From NCBI GenBank assembly GCA_016721825.1, contig JADKHI010000002.1:248001-312000 (forward strand): DNA of 64,000 nt, written 5' to 3'. The first letter of the stretch is position 1; every line of letters starts with the position of its first letter. A program made the position numbers and the translations under genes. Origin of the DNA: Flavobacteriales bacterium. Lineage in GTDB: Bacteria > Bacteroidota > Bacteroidia > Flavobacteriales_F > PHOS-HE28. The notes beneath the pieces are model-generated. The model saw only the letters and a program-made list of their open reading frames with translations, had not been told where the DNA came from and ran no database searches. Of the stretch, positions 24,516-32,707 are shown piece by piece.

Positions 24516-25490
24516 ATGAACAAGCTGAACATCAAGGCCCGCCGTTCCGAGGATCCCGGCATCGGTACCAACTTCGACAAGCCACTGGACCGGCTCGTCG
24601 GCAAGGACGGTCGGTTCCACGTGCGTCGCTTGGGCGAGGCCACTGGCCTGCGGGAGGGCTTCGTAGCGTTGGCCACCATGCCTACGGGCCAATTGGTGAT
24701 CACGTTCGTGCTCGGCTACCTCGGCATGAACCTGATCTTCGGTTCGCTGTACATGCTGGTGGGGGTCGAGAACCTGGGCAACGCCAACCTCACCACCCTC
24801 ACCGGGCGCTGGCTGAGCGCCATCGGCATGAGCGTGCAGACGCTGACCACCGTGGGCTACGGCTCGCTCTATCCCAACAGCCCTGCAACATGGACACTGG
24901 CCGCTGTGGAAGGGGTTTTCGGCATCCTTGGATTCTCCTTGGTCAGCGCCGTGATCTACGCCCGCTTCGCCCGCCCCAGCATGCGCATCGCCTACAGCGA
25001 ACACGCGCTCTTCGCGCCGTTCCGCGAAGGGTGGAGCTTTCAGCTTCGCCTGGCCAACCGGCGCAGCACCATGCTCGTGGAAGCCGAAGCACGCCTGATG
25101 CTCGTGATGGCCGATGTGGATGACCAAGGGGAACGGCTGAACTATTACAACCTGAAGTTGCAGCTGGACCGTGTGAGTTTTCTACCCTTGAGCTGGACGC
25201 TGGTCCATCCGATCGACGGGGACAGTCCGCTGGCAGGGATCTCCTACGACGAAATGGTGCAGCGGCGCGCGGAGGTGATCCTGGTGTTGAAGGGCACGGA
25301 CGAAGGCTATATGCAGCAGGTGATCACACGGCACTCGTACCGATACGATGAAATGGTGTGGGGGGCGCGTTACATCCGGGCATTCAGCGCGCGCAAAGGT
25401 TCCATGCAGCTGGACCTTGACAAGCTCAGCGACCATCAGCGCGTGGAGGCTCCCGAGCGCATGCCGAACGGACAGGGCGTGCTGGCCTGA
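24516..25490 (+). CDS. Inward-rectifier potassium channel (KirBac type)
   Basis: 324 residues. Two membrane helices (about 58-82 and 122-148) flank a pore loop with selectivity filter TVGYG at 112-116. After it comes the typical cytoplasmic immunoglobulin-like Kir domain (about 155-310, with AEARLMLVMADVDDQGERLNYYNLKLQLDR split over two strands). An N-terminal slide helix precedes the pore. It conducts K+ into the cell. It starts 1 nt after the M14 peptidase stop, so the two are translationally linked although no functional tie is evident. Confidence 0.95.
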   Translation: MNKLNIKARRSEDPGIGTNFDKPLDRLVGKDGRFHVRRLGEATGLREGFVALATMPTGQLVITFVLGYLGMNLIFGSLYMLVGVENLGNANLTTLTGRWLSAIGMSVQTLTTVGYGSLYPNSPATWTLAAVEGVFGILGFSLVSAVIYARFARPSMRIAYSEHALFAPFREGWSFQLRLANRRSTMLVEAEARLMLVMADVDDQGERLNYYNLKLQLDRVSFLPLSWTLVHPIDGDSPLAGISYDEMVQRRAEVILVLKGTDEGYMQQVITRHSYRYDEMVWGARYIRAFSARKGSMQLDLDKLSDHQRVEAPERMPNGQGVLA

Positions 25491-25563
25491 TCTTGGTCAG
25501 GAAGTGCCGGCTGGGACAGCCCGACCTTTGGTGGTGACCGAAGGATATTGCAGGTCATGCACC

Positions 25564-26016
25564 ATGCCCCTCTTGAAACACCACGTGATCCACGCAGCAC
25601 AACGCAAGGTGGATTCCATGATAGCCGATCACAAGGACCGGATCTCCGACCTGCGCAGTGCCACTGTGCGCGACGAGATCCAGGAGACCGCCAGCCAGAG
25701 CGAACGCACCCGTGAAGCCGACATCGAGCTGCTGGACCGCTTCAGCGAACAGGCCGAACGTTTGGAGCACGAGCGTGATGTTCTCGCGCGCTTCGTTGTG
25801 AAAGGGCATATGGACACGGTGCAACCCGGCGCTGTCGTGTTGACCGACCAACGCAATTTCCTCATCGGTCCCAGCATCGAGGAGTTCCAGAGTGATGGGC
25901 AGGACTACCTCGGTCTTTCCGTGCAAGCTCCGTTGTACAAGGCCTTGGATGGTCATCGCAAAGGCGATCAGGTCGCGTTCCAAGGCGTCACTTACGTGAT
26001 CGTGGACGTTCGTTGA
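25564..26016 (+). CDS. GreA/GreB-family C-terminal domain protein
   Basis: 150 residues from the ATG at 25564 (MPLLKHHVIHAAQRKV). An N-terminal coiled coil (about 5-75, rich in Glu/Arg/Gln heptads) is followed by a C-terminal domain (QPGAVVLTDQRNFLIGPSI ... DGHRKGDQVAFQGVTYVIVDV) with the FKBP-like fold of Gre transcript-cleavage factors and Rnk. This architecture is common in Bacteroidota as a Gre paralogue; whether it stimulates RNA cleavage is unknown because the acidic tip residues cannot be judged. The upstream reading frame extends over the channel gene and is not used. Confidence 0.75.
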   Translation: MPLLKHHVIHAAQRKVDSMIADHKDRISDLRSATVRDEIQETASQSERTREADIELLDRFSEQAERLEHERDVLARFVVKGHMDTVQPGAVVLTDQRNFLIGPSIEEFQSDGQDYLGLSVQAPLYKALDGHRKGDQVAFQGVTYVIVDVR

Positions 26017-26073
26017 GCCCTGCCGATCGTAAGTTCGCGGTCCACCTGCGCACCAACGAGCGGGCGGGAGAAC

Positions 26074-26616
26074 ATGGAATTGTATGATATCGCCTTCGGC
26101 GCACGTGTTAAGCATCCCACCTTGGGCCTCGGGGTCATCTACGACATCGATGTGCGCACGGTGTACGTCTTCTTCAAGGAGCATGGCGAAGAAGCCATCA
26201 GCCGAAGTTTCGAAGGCTTACAGGTCATCGGTCCCGGCCCCGAGATCCCCGGTGCGGAGCTGGACATTGACAGCGTGAAGGATGCGCTGCGCGACGTGCT
26301 GGAGGAGATGCAACAGCCCCAGCGACCCGTGGAGATGGCCCGCAAGTTCTACGGCGGCAGCTTGGAGCTGAAGCCCAAGGACGCCTCGCTGAAGAGCAAG
26401 GAAGTGCCCATCGACGACTTCTTCCACAAGATCGTGATGATCCGCGACCGCTTCCGGGTGCTGGAGCAGAAGATCAACGCGCATCCCGCGCTTAGCGAGC
26501 CCGAGAAGGTGGAGCTGCAGCAGTACATCACCCGCTGCTACGGAAGCCTCACCACCTTCAACATCCTCTTCGAGGACAAGGAGGACCAGTTCGTGGGACA
26601 GAAGGGCGACGCGTGA
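26074..26616 (+). CDS. Conserved hypothetical cytoplasmic protein (180 aa)
   Basis: 180 residues, no signal peptide or membrane segment. The N-terminal about 50 residues (GARVKHPTLGLGVIYDIDVRTVYVFFKEHGEEAIS) form a small beta-barrel-like domain seen at the start of several nucleic-acid-associated proteins. The C-terminal half is helical and charged (KIVMIRDRFRVLEQKINAHPAL ... LQQYITRCYGSLTTFNILF). I recognise it only as a hypothetical family of Bacteroidota. It lies 57 bp after the Gre-like gene. Confidence 0.65.
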   Translation: MELYDIAFGARVKHPTLGLGVIYDIDVRTVYVFFKEHGEEAISRSFEGLQVIGPGPEIPGAELDIDSVKDALRDVLEEMQQPQRPVEMARKFYGGSLELKPKDASLKSKEVPIDDFFHKIVMIRDRFRVLEQKINAHPALSEPEKVELQQYITRCYGSLTTFNILFEDKEDQFVGQKGDA

Positions 26617-26669
26617 ACGCATGGGGCTGGGCCGGGCGGTCGGTGCTCTGACGACTTTTCAACCGACCC

Positions 26670-26701
26670 TTGCGATCGCCCTTTTCGTCGCACTACATTT
26701 G
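26670..26701 (+). promoter_or_regulatory. Bacteroidota-type promoter for the candidate ncRNA
   Basis: TACATTTG at 26694-26701 is an exact TAnnTTTG -7 element. A partial -33 box (TTG, 26670-26672) lies 21 nt upstream. Transcription would start near 26708. Confidence 0.55.
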
Positions 26702-26707
26702 GGTCAC

Positions 26708-26940
26708 TGCTCCGTTCTTTCTCAGCCCGTGCGCTGATCAACGTACAGCCCACACAGGCCACAGGTTCTCAAAACCAACACTTATTACTCAGGGTCGGAA
26801 GATCCAGAGGGCAAAGGCGGGCCGCGCATCCTCTTGGGAGGATGATCCTAACGGACAACGCGGATTACTGACCCCTTTCTGTCCGGCCCGCTCATGCGAT
26901 CCATGGGTTTTTTGAACTCGGTCCTGTGTGGGCTTTTTTT
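26708..26940 (+). ncRNA. Candidate structured RNA, 6S-like (or queE leader)
   Basis: A rod-like nested structure can be drawn. A 12-bp closing stem pairs 26747-26758 with 26923-26934, continues with 26765-26776 against 26906-26917 (GTTC/GAAC then AAAACC/GGTTTT), then 26817-26824 (GCGGGCCG) with 26884-26891, capped by a hairpin 26827-26833/26838-26844. An internal bubble of about 40 and 14 nt interrupts the rod. The closing stem is directly followed by seven T residues, so it doubles as an intrinsic terminator. Size, rod shape and central bubble are those of 6S RNA, and 6S-type RNAs are known in Flavobacteria. The other possibility is an attenuator for queE, whose start is 8 nt downstream. The 5' end is inferred from the promoter. 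Confidence 0.55.
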
Positions 26941-26948
26941 GTCCTGTC

Positions 26949-27581
26949 GTGAACGCTCCCTCTTCCACCATTTCCCGCGCTTCCACAACGCTTCCTGTCA
27001 TGGAGGCCTTCTACACCGTGCAGGGGGAAGGGCTCTACGCCGGGCAGGCCGCCTACTTCATCCGGCTGGGTGGCTGTGATGTGGGCTGCACCTGGTGCGA
27101 TGTGAAGGATAGCTGGGACGCTGATGCGCACCCGAAGTTCCCGGTCGAGGCCATCGCTGCTGAAGCAGCGAAGCACCCGGCCCGGATCGCCGTGGTGACA
27201 GGAGGTGAGCCGCTCATGCACGACCTGAAGCCCCTGACCGACGCCTTGCGCAGCGCAGGCTTCCGCACGCACATCGAGACCTCCGGCAGCAGCCCGCTCT
27301 CCGGCGATTGGCACCATATCTGCTTCAGTCCCAAGAAATTCAAGGCACCCGTGACCGGTTTCCACCAGCATGCCGACGAGCTGAAGGTGGTCGTGTTCAA
27401 CAAGCACGACATCACCTGGGCCGATGAGCATGCATCACAGGTGCCGACGGAATGTGCCTGCTTCCTTCAGCCCGAATGGAGCAAGCGTGACACCGTGATG
27501 CCGCTGATCGTCGAAAAGGTGAAAGCCGACCCACGCTGGCGCATCTCCCTGCAGACCCACAAATACCTGAACATTCCTTGA
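26949..27581 (+). CDS. queE: 7-carboxy-7-deazaguanine synthase QueE
   Basis: 210 residues. This radical SAM enzyme converts 6-carboxytetrahydropterin to 7-carboxy-7-deazaguanine in queuosine synthesis. The cluster-binding Cys are at 43, 47 and 50 (CDVGCTWCD); VQGEGLYAGQAAYFIRLGGC and VVTGGEPLMHD are family motifs. GTG at 26949 is preferred because homologues have a few residues before LPVMEAFYTVQGEG; ATG at 27000 is the alternative. The gene starts just after a T-run terminator-like structure and its stop overlaps the TTG of the next gene. No other queuosine genes are in the window. Confidence 0.93.
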   Translation: MNAPSSTISRASTTLPVMEAFYTVQGEGLYAGQAAYFIRLGGCDVGCTWCDVKDSWDADAHPKFPVEAIAAEAAKHPARIAVVTGGEPLMHDLKPLTDALRSAGFRTHIETSGSSPLSGDWHHICFSPKKFKAPVTGFHQHADELKVVVFNKHDITWADEHASQVPTECACFLQPEWSKRDTVMPLIVEKVKADPRWRISLQTHKYLNIP

Positions 27582-29665
27582 CCGCACGCACAGGCTCTCC
27601 CGCGCAGTTGGCAAGCCGCAGTTGGCTATTGGCCACGCTCTTCGCTGCCACCTGCTGCTGTCTATTGCCTACCGCAGCCATTGCTCAGCCCGGCAGCTAC
27701 ACCACCAAGGAGTCACGCGCCATCAAGTTGTATGAAGATGGGGGCGAGTGCATGCGCATGCAGAAGTGGGCCTGTGCTGAGAGCAATCTGAAGAAGGCTG
27801 CAGCTTTCGACGACCATTTCGTGGAACCGCGCTACACGTTGGCCGAGCTGTACGACATGCAGGGAAAGGATGCGGAGAGCATGGCCTACTACCGCGAAGC
27901 CCTGGCCATCCTTCCTGGCTATTTCCCCAACGCCTACCTGCACCTGGCCGACATCGAGTTCCGCAACCACCAGTTCACCAGCGCCGAACAGCACTACCGC
28001 GACTACCTCAAGCTGGAGAACGAGGAGCAACGCCGCGATCGTGCGGAACTGGGCATTGCCAATTGCCTCTTCGCCGCCGAGGCCATCAAGAACCCCGTGC
28101 CCTTCGAGCCGAAGAACTTGGGACCGAACATCAACACCACCGACCCCGAGTACTACCCCTGCATTACGGCGGACGATTCCACGCTGATCTACACGCGGCG
28201 CGTCACCGATCCGGAGGCACAACCGTACGGCATGCAGGAGGACTTCTTCGTAAGCCACCGCGCACAAGGAGGCGCCTGGACCAAAGGCGAGACCGTACCG
28301 AACGTGAACATGCGCCAGTTCAACGAAGGCGCTGGTACGCTTACGCCGGATGGTCGCTTCATCGTGTTCACGAAGTGTGCTGGCGATGATGGCATGTATG
28401 GAGGTGGCCTGAAAGGGTTGGGCAGTTGCGACCTGTTCATCAGCCGCCGCATCGGCGAACGCTGGACCAAGCCGGAGAACCTCGGATCGCCCGTCAATTC
28501 CCGCGCCTGGGAAAGCCAGCCGAGCATGGGCAGCGACGGCCGCTCGCTCTACTTCGTCCGTGGCCAACGCATGCGCGATGGGGTGAAGGGCATGGACATT
28601 TACGTGAGCCGCCTGCAGGACGATGGTTCCTTCAGCAAGCCCGAAAAGGTGAAGGGCCAGGTGAACACACCGATGCAGGAGGAAAGCCCACAGATCCATC
28701 CTGACGGTCGCACCCTGTTCTTCAGCAGCGATGGGCATGCCGGCATGGGTGGGCTCGACATTTTCGTTAGCCGCTTGCAGGACGATAGCACCTGGAGCAA
28801 GCCGCAGAACCTCGGCTACCCCATCAACACCAACGCCGACGAGAACAGCCTGCTCGTGAGCGCTGATGGCAAGCTCGCCTACTTCGCCAGCGACCGTCCC
28901 GGGGGGCAAGGCGACCTCGATCTCTACAGTTTCGAGCTGTACCAGCAGGTGCGACCCAACGCTGTGAGCTTCGTGCGTGGCAAAGTCTACGACAAGGAGA
29001 CCAAGGCCGCTTTGGAAGCGGATGTGATGCTCTACGATCTTTCCACCGGTGCACTAACCACGGCTGCTTACAGTGATCCGACCACGGGAGAGTTCCTTGT
29101 CTGCCTCCCCACCGGCAGGGATTACGCGCTTAACGCCGGACTGGAGGGCTACCTCTTCTTCTCCCAGAACTACGCGGTACAGGGCGAAGGCACGGTCACC
29201 AAGCCCTTCACGCTCGATGTACCGATGTCACCGCTGAAGAAGGACGCGTACATCGCCTTGCGCAACGTGTTCTTCAACACGGCCAGCTTTGAGTTATTGC
29301 CGCAGAGCAACGTCGAACTGGACGAGCTCACGAAGCTGATGTTCGTGAACCCGACCTTGAAGATCGAAGTGGGTGGTCACACGGACAATGCAGGCTCCGA
29401 TCCGGACAACCTGAAGCTGAGCGATCAGCGCGCCAACGCCGTACGCGACTTCCTGGTGAAGAAGGGCATCGAGGCCGCGCGCATAACCGCCAAGGGCTAC
29501 GGCGAAACGAAACCCATGGCCATGGCCTCCAACGACACCGAGGAGGGCCGCGCGCTCAACCGGCGGACGGAGGTGGTGGTGCAGTCGGGAAAGCGTATCG
29601 CAGCCAAGCTCCCATTACACCCCCTCGTTATTCCTTCCTTTGGTCGGACGAGAGGGACGAGTTGA
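27578..29665 (+). CDS. PorE-like OmpA protein (TPR, beta-propeller, CRD, OmpA)
   Basis: 695 residues, TTG start overlapping the queE stop by 4 nt (TTGA). Domains in order: signal peptide ending AAIAQ; TPR repeats (about 45-160); PD40/WD40-like blades (about 180-455, each with SxDGRxxxF or xPDGRxxxF followed by DIYVSRLQDDG); a carboxypeptidase-regulatory-like domain (about 460-545); and a C-terminal OmpA domain (about 560-680, with VGGHTDNAGSDPDNLKLSDQRANAV). The same domain order is known for PorE, the outer-membrane-associated peptidoglycan-binding component of the type IX secretion system, so a T9SS role is likely. Paralogues with the same architecture exist in Bacteroidota, so specificity is not certain. 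Confidence 0.85.
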   Translation: MTARTGSPAQLASRSWLLATLFAATCCCLLPTAAIAQPGSYTTKESRAIKLYEDGGECMRMQKWACAESNLKKAAAFDDHFVEPRYTLAELYDMQGKDAESMAYYREALAILPGYFPNAYLHLADIEFRNHQFTSAEQHYRDYLKLENEEQRRDRAELGIANCLFAAEAIKNPVPFEPKNLGPNINTTDPEYYPCITADDSTLIYTRRVTDPEAQPYGMQEDFFVSHRAQGGAWTKGETVPNVNMRQFNEGAGTLTPDGRFIVFTKCAGDDGMYGGGLKGLGSCDLFISRRIGERWTKPENLGSPVNSRAWESQPSMGSDGRSLYFVRGQRMRDGVKGMDIYVSRLQDDGSFSKPEKVKGQVNTPMQEESPQIHPDGRTLFFSSDGHAGMGGLDIFVSRLQDDSTWSKPQNLGYPINTNADENSLLVSADGKLAYFASDRPGGQGDLDLYSFELYQQVRPNAVSFVRGKVYDKETKAALEADVMLYDLSTGALTTAAYSDPTTGEFLVCLPTGRDYALNAGLEGYLFFSQNYAVQGEGTVTKPFTLDVPMSPLKKDAYIALRNVFFNTASFELLPQSNVELDELTKLMFVNPTLKIEVGGHTDNAGSDPDNLKLSDQRANAVRDFLVKKGIEAARITAKGYGETKPMAMASNDTEEGRALNRRTEVVVQSGKRIAAKLPLHPLVIPSFGRTRGTS

Positions 29666-29692
29666 AGCGATCCGCAGTTCAGCACGGAATGA

Positions 29693-29772
29693 TGAGGAAG
29701 CCCATGCTTCCTATCATCCCCCGCGCCTCAGCGAGGGGGTGGAGGGGGAGCCCGCATGCATGGGCTTCCTCA
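29693..29772. repeat. Large inverted repeat between convergent genes
   Basis: TGAGGAAGCCCATGC (29693-29707) and GCATGGGCTTCCTCA (29758-29772) are perfect 15-bp arms enclosing about 50 bp. A second, G/C-rich hairpin (CCCCCGC against GCGAGGGGG) is nested inside. It spans most of the gap between two convergent stops and covers the stop of the minus-strand gene. It may act as a bidirectional terminator or belong to a dispersed palindromic repeat family. Confidence 0.65.
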
Positions 29773-30861
29773 GACAGTGGTTTCCACCGCTTCCTCAGCA
29801 TACCGCCTCTTCCAGAACCGGTCCAGCAACCAACAGCCTAAGCCATAGAGCGGTGTTATGATGGGGTAGAGGCCGAGATAGAGGAAGGTGTAGCCATGGA
29901 AGCGCCCGGCATCCGGCCCGATGGCCATGTCGATGAGGTCGTAACTGAACAGGAAGGCGAGCAGGAATCCCAGCGGAGCCAGCAAGACCCCGACGATCAA
30001 CGGCATGGAGTGGCCTACGTTCCCGTTTGCCCGGAAGCGATGCATCCACCGGATATGCAGGAGCAGCAGAACACCCCCCGCGATCAAGGCAAGTCCGAAG
30101 GGGCTAAGTCCCATCAGCAGTCGCGCCGTCGCATCCACGCTGGGGGTGAAGGCGATCGCGATGTGGTCCGCAGGGATCTCCGTGAAACGCCACACCGCAC
30201 GACCGGGCAGGCTTCCTTCCATTGGCGCCTTCAACGAGCTCCGGAACAGGCCGTCGGCCTCCGGCACGTCCACAATGACCTCCAAGGGGCCGAAGCTCTT
30301 CCAATGCCGTGCTGGTGAAAGCGAATAGCGAATGCTGCTTTCCTGGATCCAATCCCCGCGGTCGATCCATGGAGAGGCCGTGTAGTACACGTCCACGGTA
30401 TGCTCACCCGGAGTGATATCCAAGGTGAAGGCTTGCAGGTCTTTCACGCGATAGACCCAGCCCCCGTTGCCACCCCAGAAGTCCACGACAACCTCTTCTT
30501 CTCGTCCTTTCACCGGGTCGAGAAAGCCCGCAAAGTCTGCCGTGTTCAAGGCTTCAAGCGCTACCGGTCGACCATCATAGAGGACCCTCATCGCATCATG
30601 GATGTCCATAGCCACGAAGAGCAATGGGAGCGACCCTTCGACGCCGGGTGGGACAGAGATCCGATAGCTGGCATGAACGGCCGCACTGTCCAGCTTGCCG
30701 AAGGCGCGGATGTGCAGGGTCTCGCTCATTACATCGAGCTGGCGGCTCACCAGCGGAGCAGCACCCTTGGAACCGAAGATCTCCGGCGAAGCCATGTTCG
30801 CTGCGGCCTCGCCAATCAGCAGGCACAGCAACAGCATGGTGAGGAGCGTGCGCCGGATCAC
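29770..30861 (-). CDS. Membrane protein with large extracytoplasmic domain
   Basis: 363 residues from a GTG at 30861 that overlaps the upstream stop by 4 nt (GTGA), giving an N-terminal signal sequence VIRRTLLTMLLLCLLIGEAAA. An ATG at 30891 would instead overlap the upstream gene by 34 nt. The exported part (about 30-250) is beta-rich, and the C-terminal part has about four membrane helices (about 265-345). No known domain is recognised. It ends the minus-strand set that begins at 33349, so it is likely cotranscribed with the two upstream membrane genes. The extreme 3' end lies in an inverted repeat. Confidence 0.7.
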   Translation of the reverse strand: MIRRTLLTMLLLCLLIGEAAANMASPEIFGSKGAAPLVSRQLDVMSETLHIRAFGKLDSAAVHASYRISVPPGVEGSLPLLFVAMDIHDAMRVLYDGRPVALEALNTADFAGFLDPVKGREEEVVVDFWGGNGGWVYRVKDLQAFTLDITPGEHTVDVYYTASPWIDRGDWIQESSIRYSLSPARHWKSFGPLEVIVDVPEADGLFRSSLKAPMEGSLPGRAVWRFTEIPADHIAIAFTPSVDATARLLMGLSPFGLALIAGGVLLLLHIRWMHRFRANGNVGHSMPLIVGVLLAPLGFLLAFLFSYDLIDMAIGPDAGRFHGYTFLYLGLYPIITPLYGLGCWLLDRFWKRRYAEEAVETTV

Positions 30862-31949
30862 GGTCGTTGGGCGAGTTGGTCGGCGATGCATCGGCGCTCG
30901 TTCACCGAAAGGTATTGCACAGCGATCCTTCGTTCGGGATGCCGGTCGAAGGTGTAGAGCACCAGCACGAAGAACCACTCTAGCGGCTTCATCGCTACGT
31001 GCACCAGATCCGAGACCCACTTGTGGTCCAGCAGCTGGTAGTGGCGTTCCACCTGCTCACCGACGCGATCATAGTTGCGACGGATCACACGGTGAAGGCG
31101 GGGGAAGCGCTGCTCCACCAGTTCCTCAAAGGCGTTGGCCACTAGCAACTGCCGGTTGCAGATGATGGTCTCGCCTCCCCGCACGCCCAGCCGTTCGGGA
31201 TGCACGACGGACGCATGGCCACGCGCTGCCACCGTGCAGAGGTAGTGTCCGCCGCACACCACACCGGCGCATTCGTGATCAAGCTGTGACAGGCCATGTC
31301 GGTAGGTGTCCGTGAAGGCACGTATGAAACTGTCCGGCTTCTGGCCGAAGAGCATCAGCAGGCCAGCGAGCACTGCCAGGACAGGCACGCAGAGGACCAG
31401 CAGCAAAGGATACTTGGCCCACGGCGAGGCGTGGAGAAGCTGCCAGCAGCGGTGTTCGAGCATGTTCCGGCCGCGATGAGTTTCGGCTTGTGCAAGGAAG
31501 AGCCGGTGGTTGCGCACCAACATCATCAAGAAGAGGAGGATGATGGGGATGTGGAAGATCGACAGGATGCCGTCCAGATCATCGTCCTTCTGGTGCACGG
31601 CCATGGCCATGTTCAACACGATGCCGACGATGAGCAGACAATTGAGCAGGACCTCCGGCAGTGGCGGCAGGACCCGTCGGCGCAGTGTGCCAACGGCATA
31701 GGCCGAAGTACAGAGCACGATCAATACGTACAGCGAGGCTCTGTGCTCAGGAGAGAAGAACGCTGTGTTCCCGCAACACTGATTGATCTCCCCAAGGTCA
31801 TCCTTGAGGAAAGAGACCGGCAGCACGATGATCGAGATGAACTCAACGATATGGAAGATCACGCGGGGCAGGCCGCGGTCGCGTAGGAAGAGGAGGAACT
31901 CCAATAGCACAAGGGCTGCCGGGAGGAAGACGATGAAGTAGATGACCAT
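30858..31949 (-). CDS. DUF6688-like polytopic membrane protein
   Basis: 363 residues. About five to six membrane helices occupy the N-terminal half (about 3-23, 32-47, 70-86, 98-115, 129-143 and 176-201). They are followed by a cytosolic part with a Cys-rich patch (ECAGVVCGGHYLCTVAARGH) and RGGETIICNRQLLVANAFEEL. This resembles the DUF6688 family of unknown function. The Cys/His spacing could bind metal. It overlaps the next gene by 4 nt and lies 12 bp after the phosphodiester glycosidase gene. Confidence 0.65.
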   Translation of the reverse strand: MVIYFIVFLPAALVLLEFLLFLRDRGLPRVIFHIVEFISIIVLPVSFLKDDLGEINQCCGNTAFFSPEHRASLYVLIVLCTSAYAVGTLRRRVLPPLPEVLLNCLLIVGIVLNMAMAVHQKDDDLDGILSIFHIPIILLFLMMLVRNHRLFLAQAETHRGRNMLEHRCWQLLHASPWAKYPLLLVLCVPVLAVLAGLLMLFGQKPDSFIRAFTDTYRHGLSQLDHECAGVVCGGHYLCTVAARGHASVVHPERLGVRGGETIICNRQLLVANAFEELVEQRFPRLHRVIRRNYDRVGEQVERHYQLLDHKWVSDLVHVAMKPLEWFFVLVLYTFDRHPERRIAVQYLSVNERRCIADQLAQRP

Positions 31950-31961
31950 GTTAGCGGAGGC

Positions 31962-32681
31962 TCATTGGATCACCGCGATCAGCACCCCCAACTGCCCATC
32001 GCGCTGGTCCACGCCCGCCTCCGGGATGTAGGCCCGGCTGATCGCGCCGTCGAGGTAGAGGGCATCCGTGCAGCCCTGGGCCTTGAACCAGCTGGCGAAG
32101 TCAAAGAAGTTCACCGGCTCGCGGCTGATGGCGAATACCACGCGTCCATCGGACATGATCCCTACGCCGTTGCGGATGTTGAGATTGGTGCTGCCCAGCT
32201 TGAACTGGGCGTTGATCGCACCCTTCACTAGGAGCATCGGCCCGCTCTGGGTCGCGTAGCGTAAGGTGGCCGGTGACGGGCATTCCGCCGTGGTGTGAAT
32301 GAAGGCCTTGCCCTCCTTGGTGATCCCGAACACGCCGTTGGGCTGCATGTGAAAGTTGCCGCCCCCGCCCTTGGTGGTGTTCAACTTGTGCAGCACCTGA
32401 CCTTCCTCCACATATAGGCCGACAGGCGCCTGCTGCGGATCGTACATGCCACCGTTCATGGCGAAGACGAGCTTCCTGCCCAAGCGCTTCACTTCCTGTT
32501 CCAGCGCACCGATGTTGCCGAGGACCTCGCCTTGGCCGTGTTCATCCTTCCAGAACAGGGTGATCTGCTCCTTCGCAGGGTCCACGATGCGGCTGGCGAT
32601 GCTCGGTCCCGTCGCTGGCTTAAGGCCCAGGAAGAGCAAGACGGCGAAACTGGCAGTGCTGGTCAGGGAAAGCAGCTTCAT
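31962..32681 (-). CDS. Phosphodiester glycosidase family (NAGPA-like) protein
   Basis: 239 residues from the ATG at 32681 (MKLLSLTSTASFAVLLFLGL), which gives a signal peptide; the longer frame overlaps the upstream gene. The sequence FAMNGGMYDPQQAPVGLYVEEGQ and NGVGIMSDGRVVFAISREPVNFFDFASWF, then DALYLDGAISRAYIPE, follows the NAGPA/phosphodiester glycosidase domain. That domain removes capping sugars or cleaves sugar-phosphodiesters, probably in the periplasm. The catalytic acid cannot be assigned from sequence alone. Confidence 0.8.
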   Translation of the reverse strand: MKLLSLTSTASFAVLLFLGLKPATGPSIASRIVDPAKEQITLFWKDEHGQGEVLGNIGALEQEVKRLGRKLVFAMNGGMYDPQQAPVGLYVEEGQVLHKLNTTKGGGGNFHMQPNGVFGITKEGKAFIHTTAECPSPATLRYATQSGPMLLVKGAINAQFKLGSTNLNIRNGVGIMSDGRVVFAISREPVNFFDFASWFKAQGCTDALYLDGAISRAYIPEAGVDQRDGQLGVLIAVIQ

Positions 32682-32707
32682 CTTCCATCGAGTTGAGCGG
32701 GCCGCGC

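Noticed and set aside
26708..26940. preQ1 riboswitch upstream of queE
   Set aside because: The compact preQ1-I consensus is not visible, and the structure spans about 190 nt with a rod shape, more like 6S RNA. Kept only as an attenuator alternative.
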